7,410 nt of DNA. Source: an uncultured Dechloromonas sp. (GTDB lineage Bacteria; Pseudomonadota; Gammaproteobacteria; Burkholderiales; Rhodocyclaceae). The stretch spans positions 1 to 7,410 of the forward strand of contig CAMKYP010000189.1 of NCBI GenBank assembly GCA_946477505.1. Reading direction: 5' to 3'. Below, one piece after another: positions 1-7,268 of the stretch; the first letter of the stretch is position 1, and each line of letters opens with the position of its first letter. Both the position numbers and the translations under genes were made by a program. A model generated the notes under the pieces. It searched no databases and was not told the DNA's origin. It worked only from the letters and a program-made list of their open reading frames with translations.

Positions 1-2451
1 GGTCTGACCCGCGAACGCGCCGGCTTCGAAGTGCGCGACGTGCATCCGACCCACTACGGCCGCGTCTGCCCGATCGAAACGCCGGAAGGCCCGAACATCG
101 GTCTGATCAACTCGCTGGCCCTGTTCGCCCGCGTCAACAGCTACGGCTTCATCGAAACCGCCTACCGCAAGGTTGTCGACGGCAAGGTCACCAACGACAT
201 CGAATATCTGTCGGCCATCGAAGAAGGCAACTACGTCGTCGCCCAGGCCAACGCGGCTCTGGATGGTGAAGGTCGCTTGTCCGACGACCTCGTTACCTGT
301 CGCGAGAAGGGCGAAACCATTCTCGCCGAGCCGGGCCGTGTCCAGTACATGGACGTCGCGCCGGGCCAGATTGTTTCCGTTGCTGCCTCGCTGATTCCGT
401 TCCTCGAGCACGACGACGCGAACCGTGCCTTGATGGGCGCCAACATGCAACGCCAGGCCGTCCCCTGTCTGCGTCCGGAAAAGCCGCTGGTCGGCACCGG
501 CATTGAACGCACTGTGGCGGTCGACTCGGGTACCGCTGTTGTCGCCCTGCGCGGCGGTAAGGTCGACTACGTCGATGCCGGCCGTGTCGTGGTCCGTGTC
601 AATGACGACGAAACCATCGCCGGTGAAGTCGGTGTCGATATCTACAACCTGGTCAAGTACACCCGTTCCAACCAGAACACCAACATCAACCAGCGTCCGA
701 TGGTTAAGGTTGGCGACGTGATCGCCAAGGGCGACGTCGTCGCCGACGGTGCCTCCACCGACAAGGGCGAACTCGCCCTCGGCCAGAACATGCTGATCGC
801 CTTCATGCCTTGGAACGGCTACAACTTCGAAGACTCGATCCTGATCTCCGAGCGCGTCGTCGCCGAAGACCGCTACACCTCGATCCACATCGAGGAATTG
901 ACGGTCGTTGCCCGCGATACCAAGCTCGGCCCTGAAGAAATCACGCGCGACATCGCCTCCCTTGGCGAAGCTCAGCTGTCCCGTCTGGACGATTCCGGCA
1001 TCGTGTACATCGGTGCCGAAGTCGAAGCCGGCGACGTGCTGGTCGGTAAGGTTACGCCGAAGGGCGAAACCCAGCTGACGCCGGAAGAAAAGCTGCTGCG
1101 CGCCATCTTCGGCGAGAAGGCTTCCGACGTGAAGGACACCTCGCTGCGTGTGCCGTCGGGCATTGCCGGTACCGTCATCGACGTTCAGGTGTTCACCCGC
1201 GAGGGGATCGAGCGTGACAAGCGTGCCCAGTCGATCATCGACGAGCACCTGCGTCACTACAAGCTGGACCTCGCCGACCAGATGCGTATCGTCGAACGCG
1301 ATGCCTTCGAGCGTGTCGGTCGCCTGATCATTGGCAAGAAGGCCAACGGCGGTCCGAAGAAGCTGGCCAAGGGCACGGTCATCGAGCAATCCTACCTGGA
1401 CGGCATGGATCCGCACCACTGGTTCGATATCCGTCTGTCCGATGACGAAGCTGCCCAGCAGCTTGAGCAGGTCAAGGAAGGCCTGGAGCAGGCCCGCAAG
1501 GACTTCGACGTCGCGTTTGAAGCGAAGCGCAAGAAGCTGACCCAGGGCGATGAACTGCCGCCGGGTGTGCAGAAAATGGTCAAGGTCTATGTCGCCGTCA
1601 AGCGTCGCCTGCAGCCGGGTGACAAGATGGCCGGCCGTCACGGTAACAAGGGTGTCGTCTCGCGCATTCTGCCGGTCGAGGACATGCCGCATATGGAAGA
1701 CGGCAGCCCGGTCGACATCGTGCTGAACCCGCTCGGCGTGCCGTCCCGGATGAACGTCGGTCAGATTCTCGAAGTCCACCTCGGCCTCGCCGCCAAGGGC
1801 CTCGGCCACAAGATCGGCGCCATGCTGCGCGCCCAGGCCAGCGTCAAGGAAGTCCGCGGCTTCCTCGACAAGGTCTACAACTCGAACGGCAAGTCGGAAG
1901 ATCTCGACCAGTTGAACGACGGCGAAGTCATGGAAATGGCCAAGAACCTCGAAGGCGGCGTGCCGTTCGCCACCCCGGTGTTCGACGGTGCCAAGGAAGA
2001 GGAAATCAAGGCCATGCTGGCTCTCGCCGGTATGCCGTCCTCCGGCCAGATGACGCTGTTCGATGGCCGTACCGGCGAGCCGTTCGAGCGCCAGGTCACG
2101 GTCGGCTACATGCACTACCTGAAGCTGCATCACCTGGTTGATGACAAGATGCATGCCCGTTCGACCGGCCCGTACTCGCTGGTCACCCAGCAGCCGCTGG
2201 GCGGTAAGGCCCAGTTCGGTGGTCAGCGCTTCGGTGAAATGGAAGTGTGGGCGCTGGAAGCCTACGGTGCGTCCTACGTGCTGCAGGAAATGTTGACCGT
2301 CAAGTCCGACGACGTGAATGGCCGTACCAAGGTGTACGAAAACATCGTCAAGGGCGAGCACAAGATCGATGCCGGCATGCCGGAATCCTTCAATGTGCTG
2401 GTCAAGGAAATCCGTTCGCTGGCGATCGACATCGATTTGGAACGTTACTGA
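1..2451 (+). CDS. rpoB: RNA polymerase beta subunit RpoB, C-terminal 816 residues (5' end outside window)
   Basis: This is the beta subunit of DNA-dependent RNA polymerase, which with beta' forms the catalytic cleft. The reading frame is open from base 1, and the first residue aligns with E. coli G537, so about 40% of the protein lies upstream. Visible landmarks are the rifampicin cluster II segment (PIETPEGPNIGLI, residues 24-36, with wild-type residues at E. coli P564 and I572), the NFED motif with the acidic pair E277/D278 (E. coli E813/D814), the flap region with GEKASDVKD at about residues 371-379, and the two active-site lysines in GDKMAGRHGNKG at 542 and 550 (E. coli K1065/K1073). The C-terminus, ending DIDLERY, matches the family end. 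Spacing between the acidic pair and the lysines is 13 residues longer than in E. coli. The GTG at base 31 is an internal valine, not a start. The stop is TGA, 22 bp before rpoC in the same operon. No frameshift or broken motif was seen. Confidence 0.99.
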   Translation, partial: GLTRERAGFEVRDVHPTHYGRVCPIETPEGPNIGLINSLALFARVNSYGFIETAYRKVVDGKVTNDIEYLSAIEEGNYVVAQANAALDGEGRLSDDLVTCREKGETILAEPGRVQYMDVAPGQIVSVAASLIPFLEHDDANRALMGANMQRQAVPCLRPEKPLVGTGIERTVAVDSGTAVVALRGGKVDYVDAGRVVVRVNDDETIAGEVGVDIYNLVKYTRSNQNTNINQRPMVKVGDVIAKGDVVADGASTDKGELALGQNMLIAFMPWNGYNFEDSILISERVVAEDRYTSIHIEELTVVARDTKLGPEEITRDIASLGEAQLSRLDDSGIVYIGAEVEAGDVLVGKVTPKGETQLTPEEKLLRAIFGEKASDVKDTSLRVPSGIAGTVIDVQVFTREGIERDKRAQSIIDEHLRHYKLDLADQMRIVERDAFERVGRLIIGKKANGGPKKLAKGTVIEQSYLDGMDPHHWFDIRLSDDEAAQQLEQVKEGLEQARKDFDVAFEAKRKKLTQGDELPPGVQKMVKVYVAVKRRLQPGDKMAGRHGNKGVVSRILPVEDMPHMEDGSPVDIVLNPLGVPSRMNVGQILEVHLGLAAKGLGHKIGAMLRAQASVKEVRGFLDKVYNSNGKSEDLDQLNDGEVMEMAKNLEGGVPFATPVFDGAKEEEIKAMLALAGMPSSGQMTLFDGRTGEPFERQVTVGYMHYLKLHHLVDDKMHARSTGPYSLVTQQPLGGKAQFGGQRFGEMEVWALEAYGASYVLQEMLTVKSDDVNGRTKVYENIVKGEHKIDAGMPESFNVLVKEIRSLAIDIDLERY

Positions 2452-2461
2452 TTCAGGGCTT

Positions 2462-2466
2462 AGGAG
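2462..2466 (+). promoter_or_regulatory. Ribosome binding site of rpoC
   Basis: AGGAG lies seven bases before the ATG at 2474. It is a strong Shine-Dalgarno match at near-ideal spacing and fixes the rpoC start. It sits entirely within the 22-bp rpoB-rpoC gap, so rpoC can be initiated independently. No promoter or terminator is visible in this short gap, which fits cotranscription of rpoB and rpoC. Confidence 0.9.
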
Positions 2467-2473
2467 TTAAACG

Positions 2474-5400
2474 ATGAAAGCATTGCTCGATCTGTTCAAG
2501 CAGGTAACCGCCGAGGAGGAATTCGACGCGATTACCATTGGCCTCGCCTCGCCCGAGAAGATCCGTTCCTGGTCCTACGGTGAAGTCAAGAAACCGGAAA
2601 CCATTAACTACCGTACCTTCAAGCCGGAACGCGACGGCCTGTTCTGTGCCAAGATCTTCGGCCCGATCAAGGACTACGAGTGCCTGTGCGGCAAGTACAA
2701 GCGCCTGAAGCATCGCGGCGTGATCTGCGAGAAGTGCGGCGTCGAAGTGACGCTGGCCAAGGTTCGTCGCGACCGCATGGGTCACATCGAACTGGCTTCG
2801 CCGACCGCCCACATCTGGTTCCTGAAGTCGCTGCCGTCCCGTCTCGGCATGGTGCTCGACATGACGCTGCGCGATATCGAGCGCGTCCTGTACTTCGAAG
2901 CCTATGTCGTCACCGACCCGGGCATGGTTTCCAACCTGCAGCGCAGCCAGCTGCTGACCGAAGACCAGTATCTGGAAATGGTCGAGGAGCACGGCGACGA
3001 CTTCCAGGCCCTGATGGGCGCCGAGGGTATCCGCGAACTGCTGCGCAACCTCGAACTCAACAGCGAAGTCGAGTCCCTGCGTGCCGAACTGGAAGTCACC
3101 GGTTCTGAAGCCAAGAACAAGAAGCTGGCCAAGCGTCTGAAGATTCTCGAAGGTTTCCAGAAGTCCGGCATCAAGCCAGACTGGATGATCCTCGAAGTCC
3201 TGCCCGTCCTGCCGCCGGACCTGCGTCCGCTGGTGCCGCTGGACGGCGGCCGCTTCGCGACCTCCGACCTGAACGACCTCTATCGTCGCGTCATCAACCG
3301 TAACAACCGTCTGAAGCGCCTGCTCGAACTGAAGGCTCCGGAAATCATCGTGCGCAACGAAAAGCGCATGCTGCAGGAAGCCGTCGATTCGCTGCTCGAC
3401 AACGGCCGTCGCGGCAAGGCGATGACCGGCGCCAACAAGCGTCCGCTCAAGTCGCTGGCTGACATGATCAAGGGCAAGGGCGGTCGTTTCCGTCAGAACT
3501 TGCTGGGTAAGCGCGTCGACTATTCTGGCCGTTCGGTCATCGTGGTCGGTCCGCAGCTCAAGCTGCATCAGTGCGGCCTGCCCAAGCTGATGGCGCTGGA
3601 ACTGTTCAAGCCCTTCATTTTCCACAAGCTGGAAGTGCTCGGCTACGCCACGACCATCAAGCAAGCCAAGAAGATGGTCGAAGGCCAGGAACCGGTGGTT
3701 TGGGACATCCTGGAAGATGTCATCCGCGAACACCCGGTCATGCTGAACCGTGCGCCGACGCTGCACCGTCTGGGTATCCAGGCTTTCGAGCCGACCCTGA
3801 TCGAAGGCAAGGCCATCCAGCTGCACCCGCTCGTCTGCGCGGCGTTCAACGCCGACTTCGACGGTGACCAGATGGCTGTTCACGTCCCGCTGTCGCTCGA
3901 AGCCCAGATGGAAGCACGCACCCTGATGCTGGCCTCCAACAACGTGCTGTCGCCCGCCAACGGCGCGCCGATCATTGTCCCGTCGCAGGATATCGTTCTC
4001 GGTCTGTACTACGCGACCCGCGAAAAGATCAACGGCAAGGGCGAAGGTATGTACTTCGCCGACGTCGCCGAAGTCGAGCGTGCGCTCGCTTCCAAGGAGC
4101 TCGATATCCATTCGCGCATCTCGGTTCGTCTGCCGCAATACGAAGCCGGTGCCGTTGAGGGCGAATGGATCGAGAAGATCGTCCGTATCGAAACCACCGT
4201 CGGTCGCGCCATCCTGTCCAAGATTCTGCCCAAGGGCCTGCCCTTCAAGGTCATCGACAAGGCGCTGAAGAAGAAGGAAATCTCCAAGCTGATCGACGAA
4301 TCCTTCCGTCGCTGCGGCCTGAAGGAAACCGTCGTCTTCGCCGACAAGCTGATGCAGAACGGCTATGCGCTGGCGACCCGCGCCGGCATTTCCTTCTGCT
4401 CGGACGACATGCGCGTCCCGGCCAAGAAGTACGAGATCATCGCCGAAGCCGAAGCCGAGGTGAAGGAAATCGAGACCCAGTACACGAACGGTCTGGTTAC
4501 CCAGGGCGAGCGCTACAACAAGGTCGTCGACATCTGGGGCCGTACTGGCGACCAGGTCGCCAAGGTCATGATGGACGAACTCGGCCACGAGGAAGTCGTC
4601 GACCGTCACGGCAAGAAGGTCAAGCAGGACTCCTTCAACTCCATCTATATGATGGCCGACTCCGGCGCCCGCGGTTCCGCCGCCCAGATCCGTCAGCTGG
4701 CCGGCATGCGCGGCCTGATGGCGAAGCCGGACGGCTCGATTATCGAAACCCCAATCACCACCAACTTCCGCGAAGGTCTGAACGTTCTCCAGTACTTCAT
4801 CTCGACCCACGGCGCCCGTAAGGGTCTGGCCGACACCGCGCTGAAGACCGCCAACTCCGGTTACCTGACGCGTCGTCTGGTTGACGTGACGCAGGATTTG
4901 GTGATTACCGAGGACGACTGCGGCACCAAGAACGGCTTTGCCGTCAAGGCGCTGGTCGAAGGCGGTGAGGTCATCGAGCCGTTGCGCGAGCGTATCCTCG
5001 GTCGCGTGACCGTCGATGACCTCGTCGATCCGGAAACCCAGGAAACCGTCATCTTCGCCGGCACCATGCTCGACGAAGACCTGGTCGACCTGATCGACAA
5101 GCTGGGTATCGACGAAGTCAAGGTCCGTACCCCGCTCACCTGCGATACGCGTTACGGCCTGTGCGCCAAGTGCTACGGTCGTGACCTCGGTCGCGGCACC
5201 ATGGTCAATGCCGGCGAATCGGTCGGTGTTATCGCCGCCCAGTCCATCGGCGAGCCGGGTACTCAGCTGACCATGCGTACCTTCCACGTCGGTGGTGCCG
5301 CTTCCCGCGCCGCCGTTGCCGACAAGATCGAAGGCAAGTCCGCCGGTACCGTGCGCTACACCTCGAACATGCGTTACGTGACCAGCGCCAAGGGTGAGAA

Positions 5401-6685
5401 GGTCGTCATCTCCCGCTCCGGCGAGGTGCTGATCACCGACGATCACGGTCGCGAGCGCGAGCGCCACAAGGTGCCCTACGGCGCCATCCTCTCCGCCGAC
5501 GAAGGCAAGGCCGTCAAGGCCGGTGCCAAGCTGGCAACCTGGGATCCGCACACCCGCCCGATCATTACCGAATACGCCGGTATCGTGCGTTTCGAGAACG
5601 TCGAAGAGGGCGTTACCGTCGCCAAGCAGGTCGACGACGTGACTGGCTTGTCCACGCTGGTCGTTATCGACCACAAGCGCGGCGGCAAGGCGGCAACCAA
5701 GGGCGTTCGCCCGGTGGTCAAGCTGCTCGACGAGAGCGGCCAGGAAGTCAAGATCCACGGCAGCGATCATGCCGTCTCCATCGCCTTCCAGGTCGGCTCG
5801 ATCATTTCCGTGGTCGATGGCCAACAGGTCGGCGTCGGTGATGTGCTGGCCCGTATGCCGCAGGAATCTGCCAAGACCCGCGACATTACCGGCGGTCTGC
5901 CGCGTGTTGCCGAACTGTTCGAAGCCCGTACCCCGAAGGATGCATCCGTTCTGGCGGAAGTTACTGGGACCATCAGCTTCGGCAAGGACACCAAGGGCAA
6001 ACAGCGTCTGGTCATCACCGATCTCGACGGCAATGTCCACGAGTTCCTGATCTCCAAGGACAAGCACGTTCTGGTGCACGACGGCCAGGTGGTCAACAAG
6101 GGTGAGAAAATCGTTGAAGGCGAACCGGACCCGCACGATATCCTGCGTCTGCAGGGTGTCGAGGCATTGGCTCGCTACATCACCGACGAAGTTCAGGACG
6201 TCTATCGTCTGCAGGGCGTGAAGATCAACGACAAGCACATCGAAGTGATTGTTCGCCAGATGCTGCGTCGCGTGACCATCGTCGAACCGGGTGACACCAA
6301 GTTCATCAAGTCCGAGCAGGTCGAGCGGGCCGAGTTGTTGGCCGAAAATGATCGCGCCAATGCCGAAGGCAAGTTGCCGGCGACGTTTGAGCACATGCTG
6401 CTAGGTATCACCAAGGCTTCGTTGTCGACTGACTCGTTCATCTCGGCAGCGTCGTTCCAGGAAACCACCCGTGTTCTGACCGAAGCCGCCATCATGGGCA
6501 AGCGCGACGAATTGCGTGGTCTCAAGGAAAACGTCATCGTCGGCCGTCTCATCCCGGCCGGTACCGGTCTGGCCTACCACCGCAGCCGCAAGGCCCAGGC
6601 GGCAGGCGAAGACCAGGCAGCCAATCGCCCGATCGAAGAAGCTGCTGCGGAAAATGCAACGCAGGAAGCTGATCAGGGCCTGTAA
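2474..6685 (+). CDS. rpoC: RNA polymerase beta' subunit RpoC, complete
   Basis: This is the beta' subunit of RNA polymerase, which carries the catalytic magnesium site. It has 1403 residues (E. coli has 1407) and its start is set by AGGAG at 2462-2466. In order, it shows zinc site 1 (C70, C72, C85, C88), lid and clamp helices contacting sigma (about 251-310), the rudder (about 308-326), the catalytic NADFDGD motif with D461, D463 and D465, and the secondary-channel rim containing ERYNKVVDIW (679-688). These are followed by the bridge helix (about 775-806), zinc site 2 (C816, C890, C897, C900) and the trigger loop with M934 and H938. The trigger loop is split by the SI3 insertion (about 945-1132), typical of proteobacteria. 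The tail from about 1373 is alanine- and glutamate-rich and looks disordered. All catalytic and metal ligands are intact. The gene uses almost no TTA, CTA or TCA codons; the only one is CTA at 6401-6403 (Leu1310). Confidence 0.99.
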   Translation: MKALLDLFKQVTAEEEFDAITIGLASPEKIRSWSYGEVKKPETINYRTFKPERDGLFCAKIFGPIKDYECLCGKYKRLKHRGVICEKCGVEVTLAKVRRDRMGHIELASPTAHIWFLKSLPSRLGMVLDMTLRDIERVLYFEAYVVTDPGMVSNLQRSQLLTEDQYLEMVEEHGDDFQALMGAEGIRELLRNLELNSEVESLRAELEVTGSEAKNKKLAKRLKILEGFQKSGIKPDWMILEVLPVLPPDLRPLVPLDGGRFATSDLNDLYRRVINRNNRLKRLLELKAPEIIVRNEKRMLQEAVDSLLDNGRRGKAMTGANKRPLKSLADMIKGKGGRFRQNLLGKRVDYSGRSVIVVGPQLKLHQCGLPKLMALELFKPFIFHKLEVLGYATTIKQAKKMVEGQEPVVWDILEDVIREHPVMLNRAPTLHRLGIQAFEPTLIEGKAIQLHPLVCAAFNADFDGDQMAVHVPLSLEAQMEARTLMLASNNVLSPANGAPIIVPSQDIVLGLYYATREKINGKGEGMYFADVAEVERALASKELDIHSRISVRLPQYEAGAVEGEWIEKIVRIETTVGRAILSKILPKGLPFKVIDKALKKKEISKLIDESFRRCGLKETVVFADKLMQNGYALATRAGISFCSDDMRVPAKKYEIIAEAEAEVKEIETQYTNGLVTQGERYNKVVDIWGRTGDQVAKVMMDELGHEEVVDRHGKKVKQDSFNSIYMMADSGARGSAAQIRQLAGMRGLMAKPDGSIIETPITTNFREGLNVLQYFISTHGARKGLADTALKTANSGYLTRRLVDVTQDLVITEDDCGTKNGFAVKALVEGGEVIEPLRERILGRVTVDDLVDPETQETVIFAGTMLDEDLVDLIDKLGIDEVKVRTPLTCDTRYGLCAKCYGRDLGRGTMVNAGESVGVIAAQSIGEPGTQLTMRTFHVGGAASRAAVADKIEGKSAGTVRYTSNMRYVTSAKGEKVVISRSGEVLITDDHGRERERHKVPYGAILSADEGKAVKAGAKLATWDPHTRPIITEYAGIVRFENVEEGVTVAKQVDDVTGLSTLVVIDHKRGGKAATKGVRPVVKLLDESGQEVKIHGSDHAVSIAFQVGSIISVVDGQQVGVGDVLARMPQESAKTRDITGGLPRVAELFEARTPKDASVLAEVTGTISFGKDTKGKQRLVITDLDGNVHEFLISKDKHVLVHDGQVVNKGEKIVEGEPDPHDILRLQGVEALARYITDEVQDVYRLQGVKINDKHIEVIVRQMLRRVTIVEPGDTKFIKSEQVERAELLAENDRANAEGKLPATFEHMLLGITKASLSTDSFISAASFQETTRVLTEAAIMGKRDELRGLKENVIVGRLIPAGTGLAYHRSRKAQAAGEDQAANRPIEEAAAENATQEADQGL

Positions 6686-6694
6686 ATCGTTGGG

Positions 6695-6725
6695 CAACCC
6701 CCGGGTCACGTTGACACGGGGGTTG
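6695..6725 (+). terminator. Interrupted hairpin after rpoC, possible weak terminator or processing site
   Basis: A perfect 9-bp inverted repeat, CAACCCCCG (6695-6703) with CGGGGGTTG (6717-6725), encloses a G/A mismatch and a second 4-bp stem, GTCA (6705-6708) with TGAC (6712-6715), around a CGT loop. It begins 10 bases after the rpoC stop. The stem is strong, but the bases after it (ATCGGCC) contain no T run, so it is not a standard intrinsic terminator. It could weaken read-through, protect the rpoBC mRNA 3' end, or be an RNase III site. Its 3' half contains the -35 box of the rpsL promoter. The hairpin is seen directly; the function is inferred. Confidence 0.6.
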
Positions 6726-6739
6726 ATCGGCCATAGAAT
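6711..6739 (+). promoter_or_regulatory. Sigma-70 promoter for rpsL-rpsG (str operon)
   Basis: A perfect -35 hexamer, TTGACA (6711-6716), is followed after exactly 17 bases by TAGAAT (6734-6739), a five-of-six match to the -10 consensus. Transcription would start near 6745-6747, giving a leader of about 97 nt before rpsL. The match is close to consensus and lies between two functional blocks, so it most likely drives the ribosomal-protein genes independently of the upstream rpoBC transcript. No start site has been mapped; the call rests on the hexamers, spacing and position. Confidence 0.82.
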
Positions 6740-6754
6740 TTATGGTCTTTGTCG

Positions 6755-6778
6755 GCGGAGGCTAATCATTGTCTCCGC
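6755..6778 (+). other. Leader hairpin in the rpsL 5' untranslated region
   Basis: GCGGAG (6755-6760) and CTCCGC (6773-6778) form a 6-bp GC-rich stem with a 12-base loop, and a G-T wobble can extend it outward. It lies about 10 bases after the predicted transcription start. Three T residues follow (6779-6781), too few for a convincing terminator. It may stabilise the message or take part in leader regulation, but no known regulatory RNA family is recognised. Confidence 0.4.
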
Positions 6779-6802
6779 TTTGGATAACAAAATTGCCGTC
6801 GT

Positions 6803-6819
6803 GCACCCCGTTTCGGTGC
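6803..6819 (+). other. Small hairpin close to the rpsL ribosome binding site
   Basis: GCACC (6803-6807) pairs with GGTGC (6815-6819) across a 7-base loop. It lies 10 bases upstream of the rpsL Shine-Dalgarno and leaves that site free. A 5-bp stem can arise by chance in DNA this rich in GC, so the call is weak. Confidence 0.25.
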
Positions 6820-6829
6820 CCGGCCGTTG

Positions 6830-6836
6830 AAGGAAG
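6830..6836 (+). promoter_or_regulatory. Ribosome binding site of rpsL
   Basis: AAGGAAG lies six bases before the ATG at 6843, or eight bases if AAGGA is taken as the core. It is a good Shine-Dalgarno at normal spacing and supports the chosen rpsL start. Confidence 0.85.
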
Positions 6837-6842
6837 TTTGAT

Positions 6843-7220
6843 ATGCCGACCATCAACCAGCTCGTGCGCAAGCCGCGCGTCGCGGAAAAGGCCAAGAGCA
6901 AGGTTCCTGCTCTGGAAAAGTGCCCGCAGAAGCGTGGCGTTTGCACCCGCGTTTACACCACCACCCCGAAAAAGCCGAACTCCGCTCTGCGTAAGGTTTG
7001 CAAGGTTCGTCTGACGAATGGCTTCGAAGTCATTTCGTACATCGGCGGTGAAGGCCACAACCTGCAGGAGCACTCTGTTGTTCTGATCCGTGGTGGTCGT
7101 GTCAAGGACTTGCCGGGTGTGCGTTATCACACCGTGCGCGGTTCCCTGGATACGCAAGGCGTCAAAGATCGTAAGCAGTCCCGTTCCAAGTACGGGGCCA
7201 AGCGTCCGAAGGCTGCCTAA
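6843..7220 (+). CDS. rpsL: 30S ribosomal protein S12, complete
   Basis: S12 sits at the 30S decoding centre and helps control tRNA selection accuracy. The protein has 125 residues (E. coli has 124). It begins MPTINQLVRKPR, and the near-invariant core is present: CPQKRGVCTRVYTTTPKKPNS around 27-47, YIGGEGHNLQEHS around 66-78 and GGRVKDLPGVRYHTVRG around 84-100. Lysines K43 and K88, the classical sites of streptomycin-resistance mutations, are both wild type, so no S12-based resistance is predicted. D89, the residue methylthiolated by RimO in E. coli, is present, followed by the conserved P91. The ATG start is supported by AAGGAAG upstream, and the gene has its own likely promoter. Together with rpsG it begins the str operon; fusA and tuf are expected past the window edge. 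Nothing looks broken or transferred. Confidence 0.99.
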   Translation: MPTINQLVRKPRVAEKAKSKVPALEKCPQKRGVCTRVYTTTPKKPNSALRKVCKVRLTNGFEVISYIGGEGHNLQEHSVVLIRGGRVKDLPGVRYHTVRGSLDTQGVKDRKQSRSKYGAKRPKAA

Positions 7221-7234
7221 TCATTTAGGTGGCT
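7211..7234 (+). other. Hairpin spanning the rpsL stop codon
   Basis: Bases 7211-7220 pair with 7225-7234 around a four-base loop (TCAT). The core is CCTAA (7216-7220) with TTAGG (7225-7229), followed outward by two G-T wobbles, two G-C pairs and a final wobble. The TAA stop at 7218-7220 lies in the 5' arm, so translating ribosomes would open it. No T run follows, so it is not a terminator. It may form part of a structured S12-S7 intercistronic element. Confidence 0.45.
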
Positions 7235-7268
7235 TGAGTAAGTGGCCGTTCTTTTGGGCGGTCGAGAG

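Noticed and set aside
31..33. GTG at base 31 as the start of an 806-residue protein
   Set aside because: The same frame is open upstream to base 1 and encodes conserved RpoB residues (GLTRERAGFE), so this GTG is an internal valine.
4165..4821. + strand 218-codon frame inside rpoC
   Set aside because: It overlaps the catalytically essential part of rpoC in another frame, is rich in Arg, Gly and Pro as expected from frame-shifted GC-rich codons, and has no recognisable domain.
2453..6394. Long - strand open frame of 1313 codons as a protein-coding gene
   Set aside because: It lies in exact register with rpoC codons and is open only because rpoC avoids TTA, CTA and TCA. Its composition is a mirror of rpoC codons and no domain or ribosome binding site is visible. 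Kept only as a finding on codon bias.
6742..6765. Tiny leader peptide MVFVGGG upstream of rpsL
   Set aside because: Its ATG lies at or before the predicted transcription start and has no ribosome binding site, and the seven residues show no attenuation-like codon pattern.
7242..7263. Third hairpin in the rpsL-rpsG gap, GGCCG with CGGTC
   Set aside because: Five pairs including a G-T wobble with a ten-base loop is within chance expectation. It may still form inside a larger structure, but it is not supported on its own.
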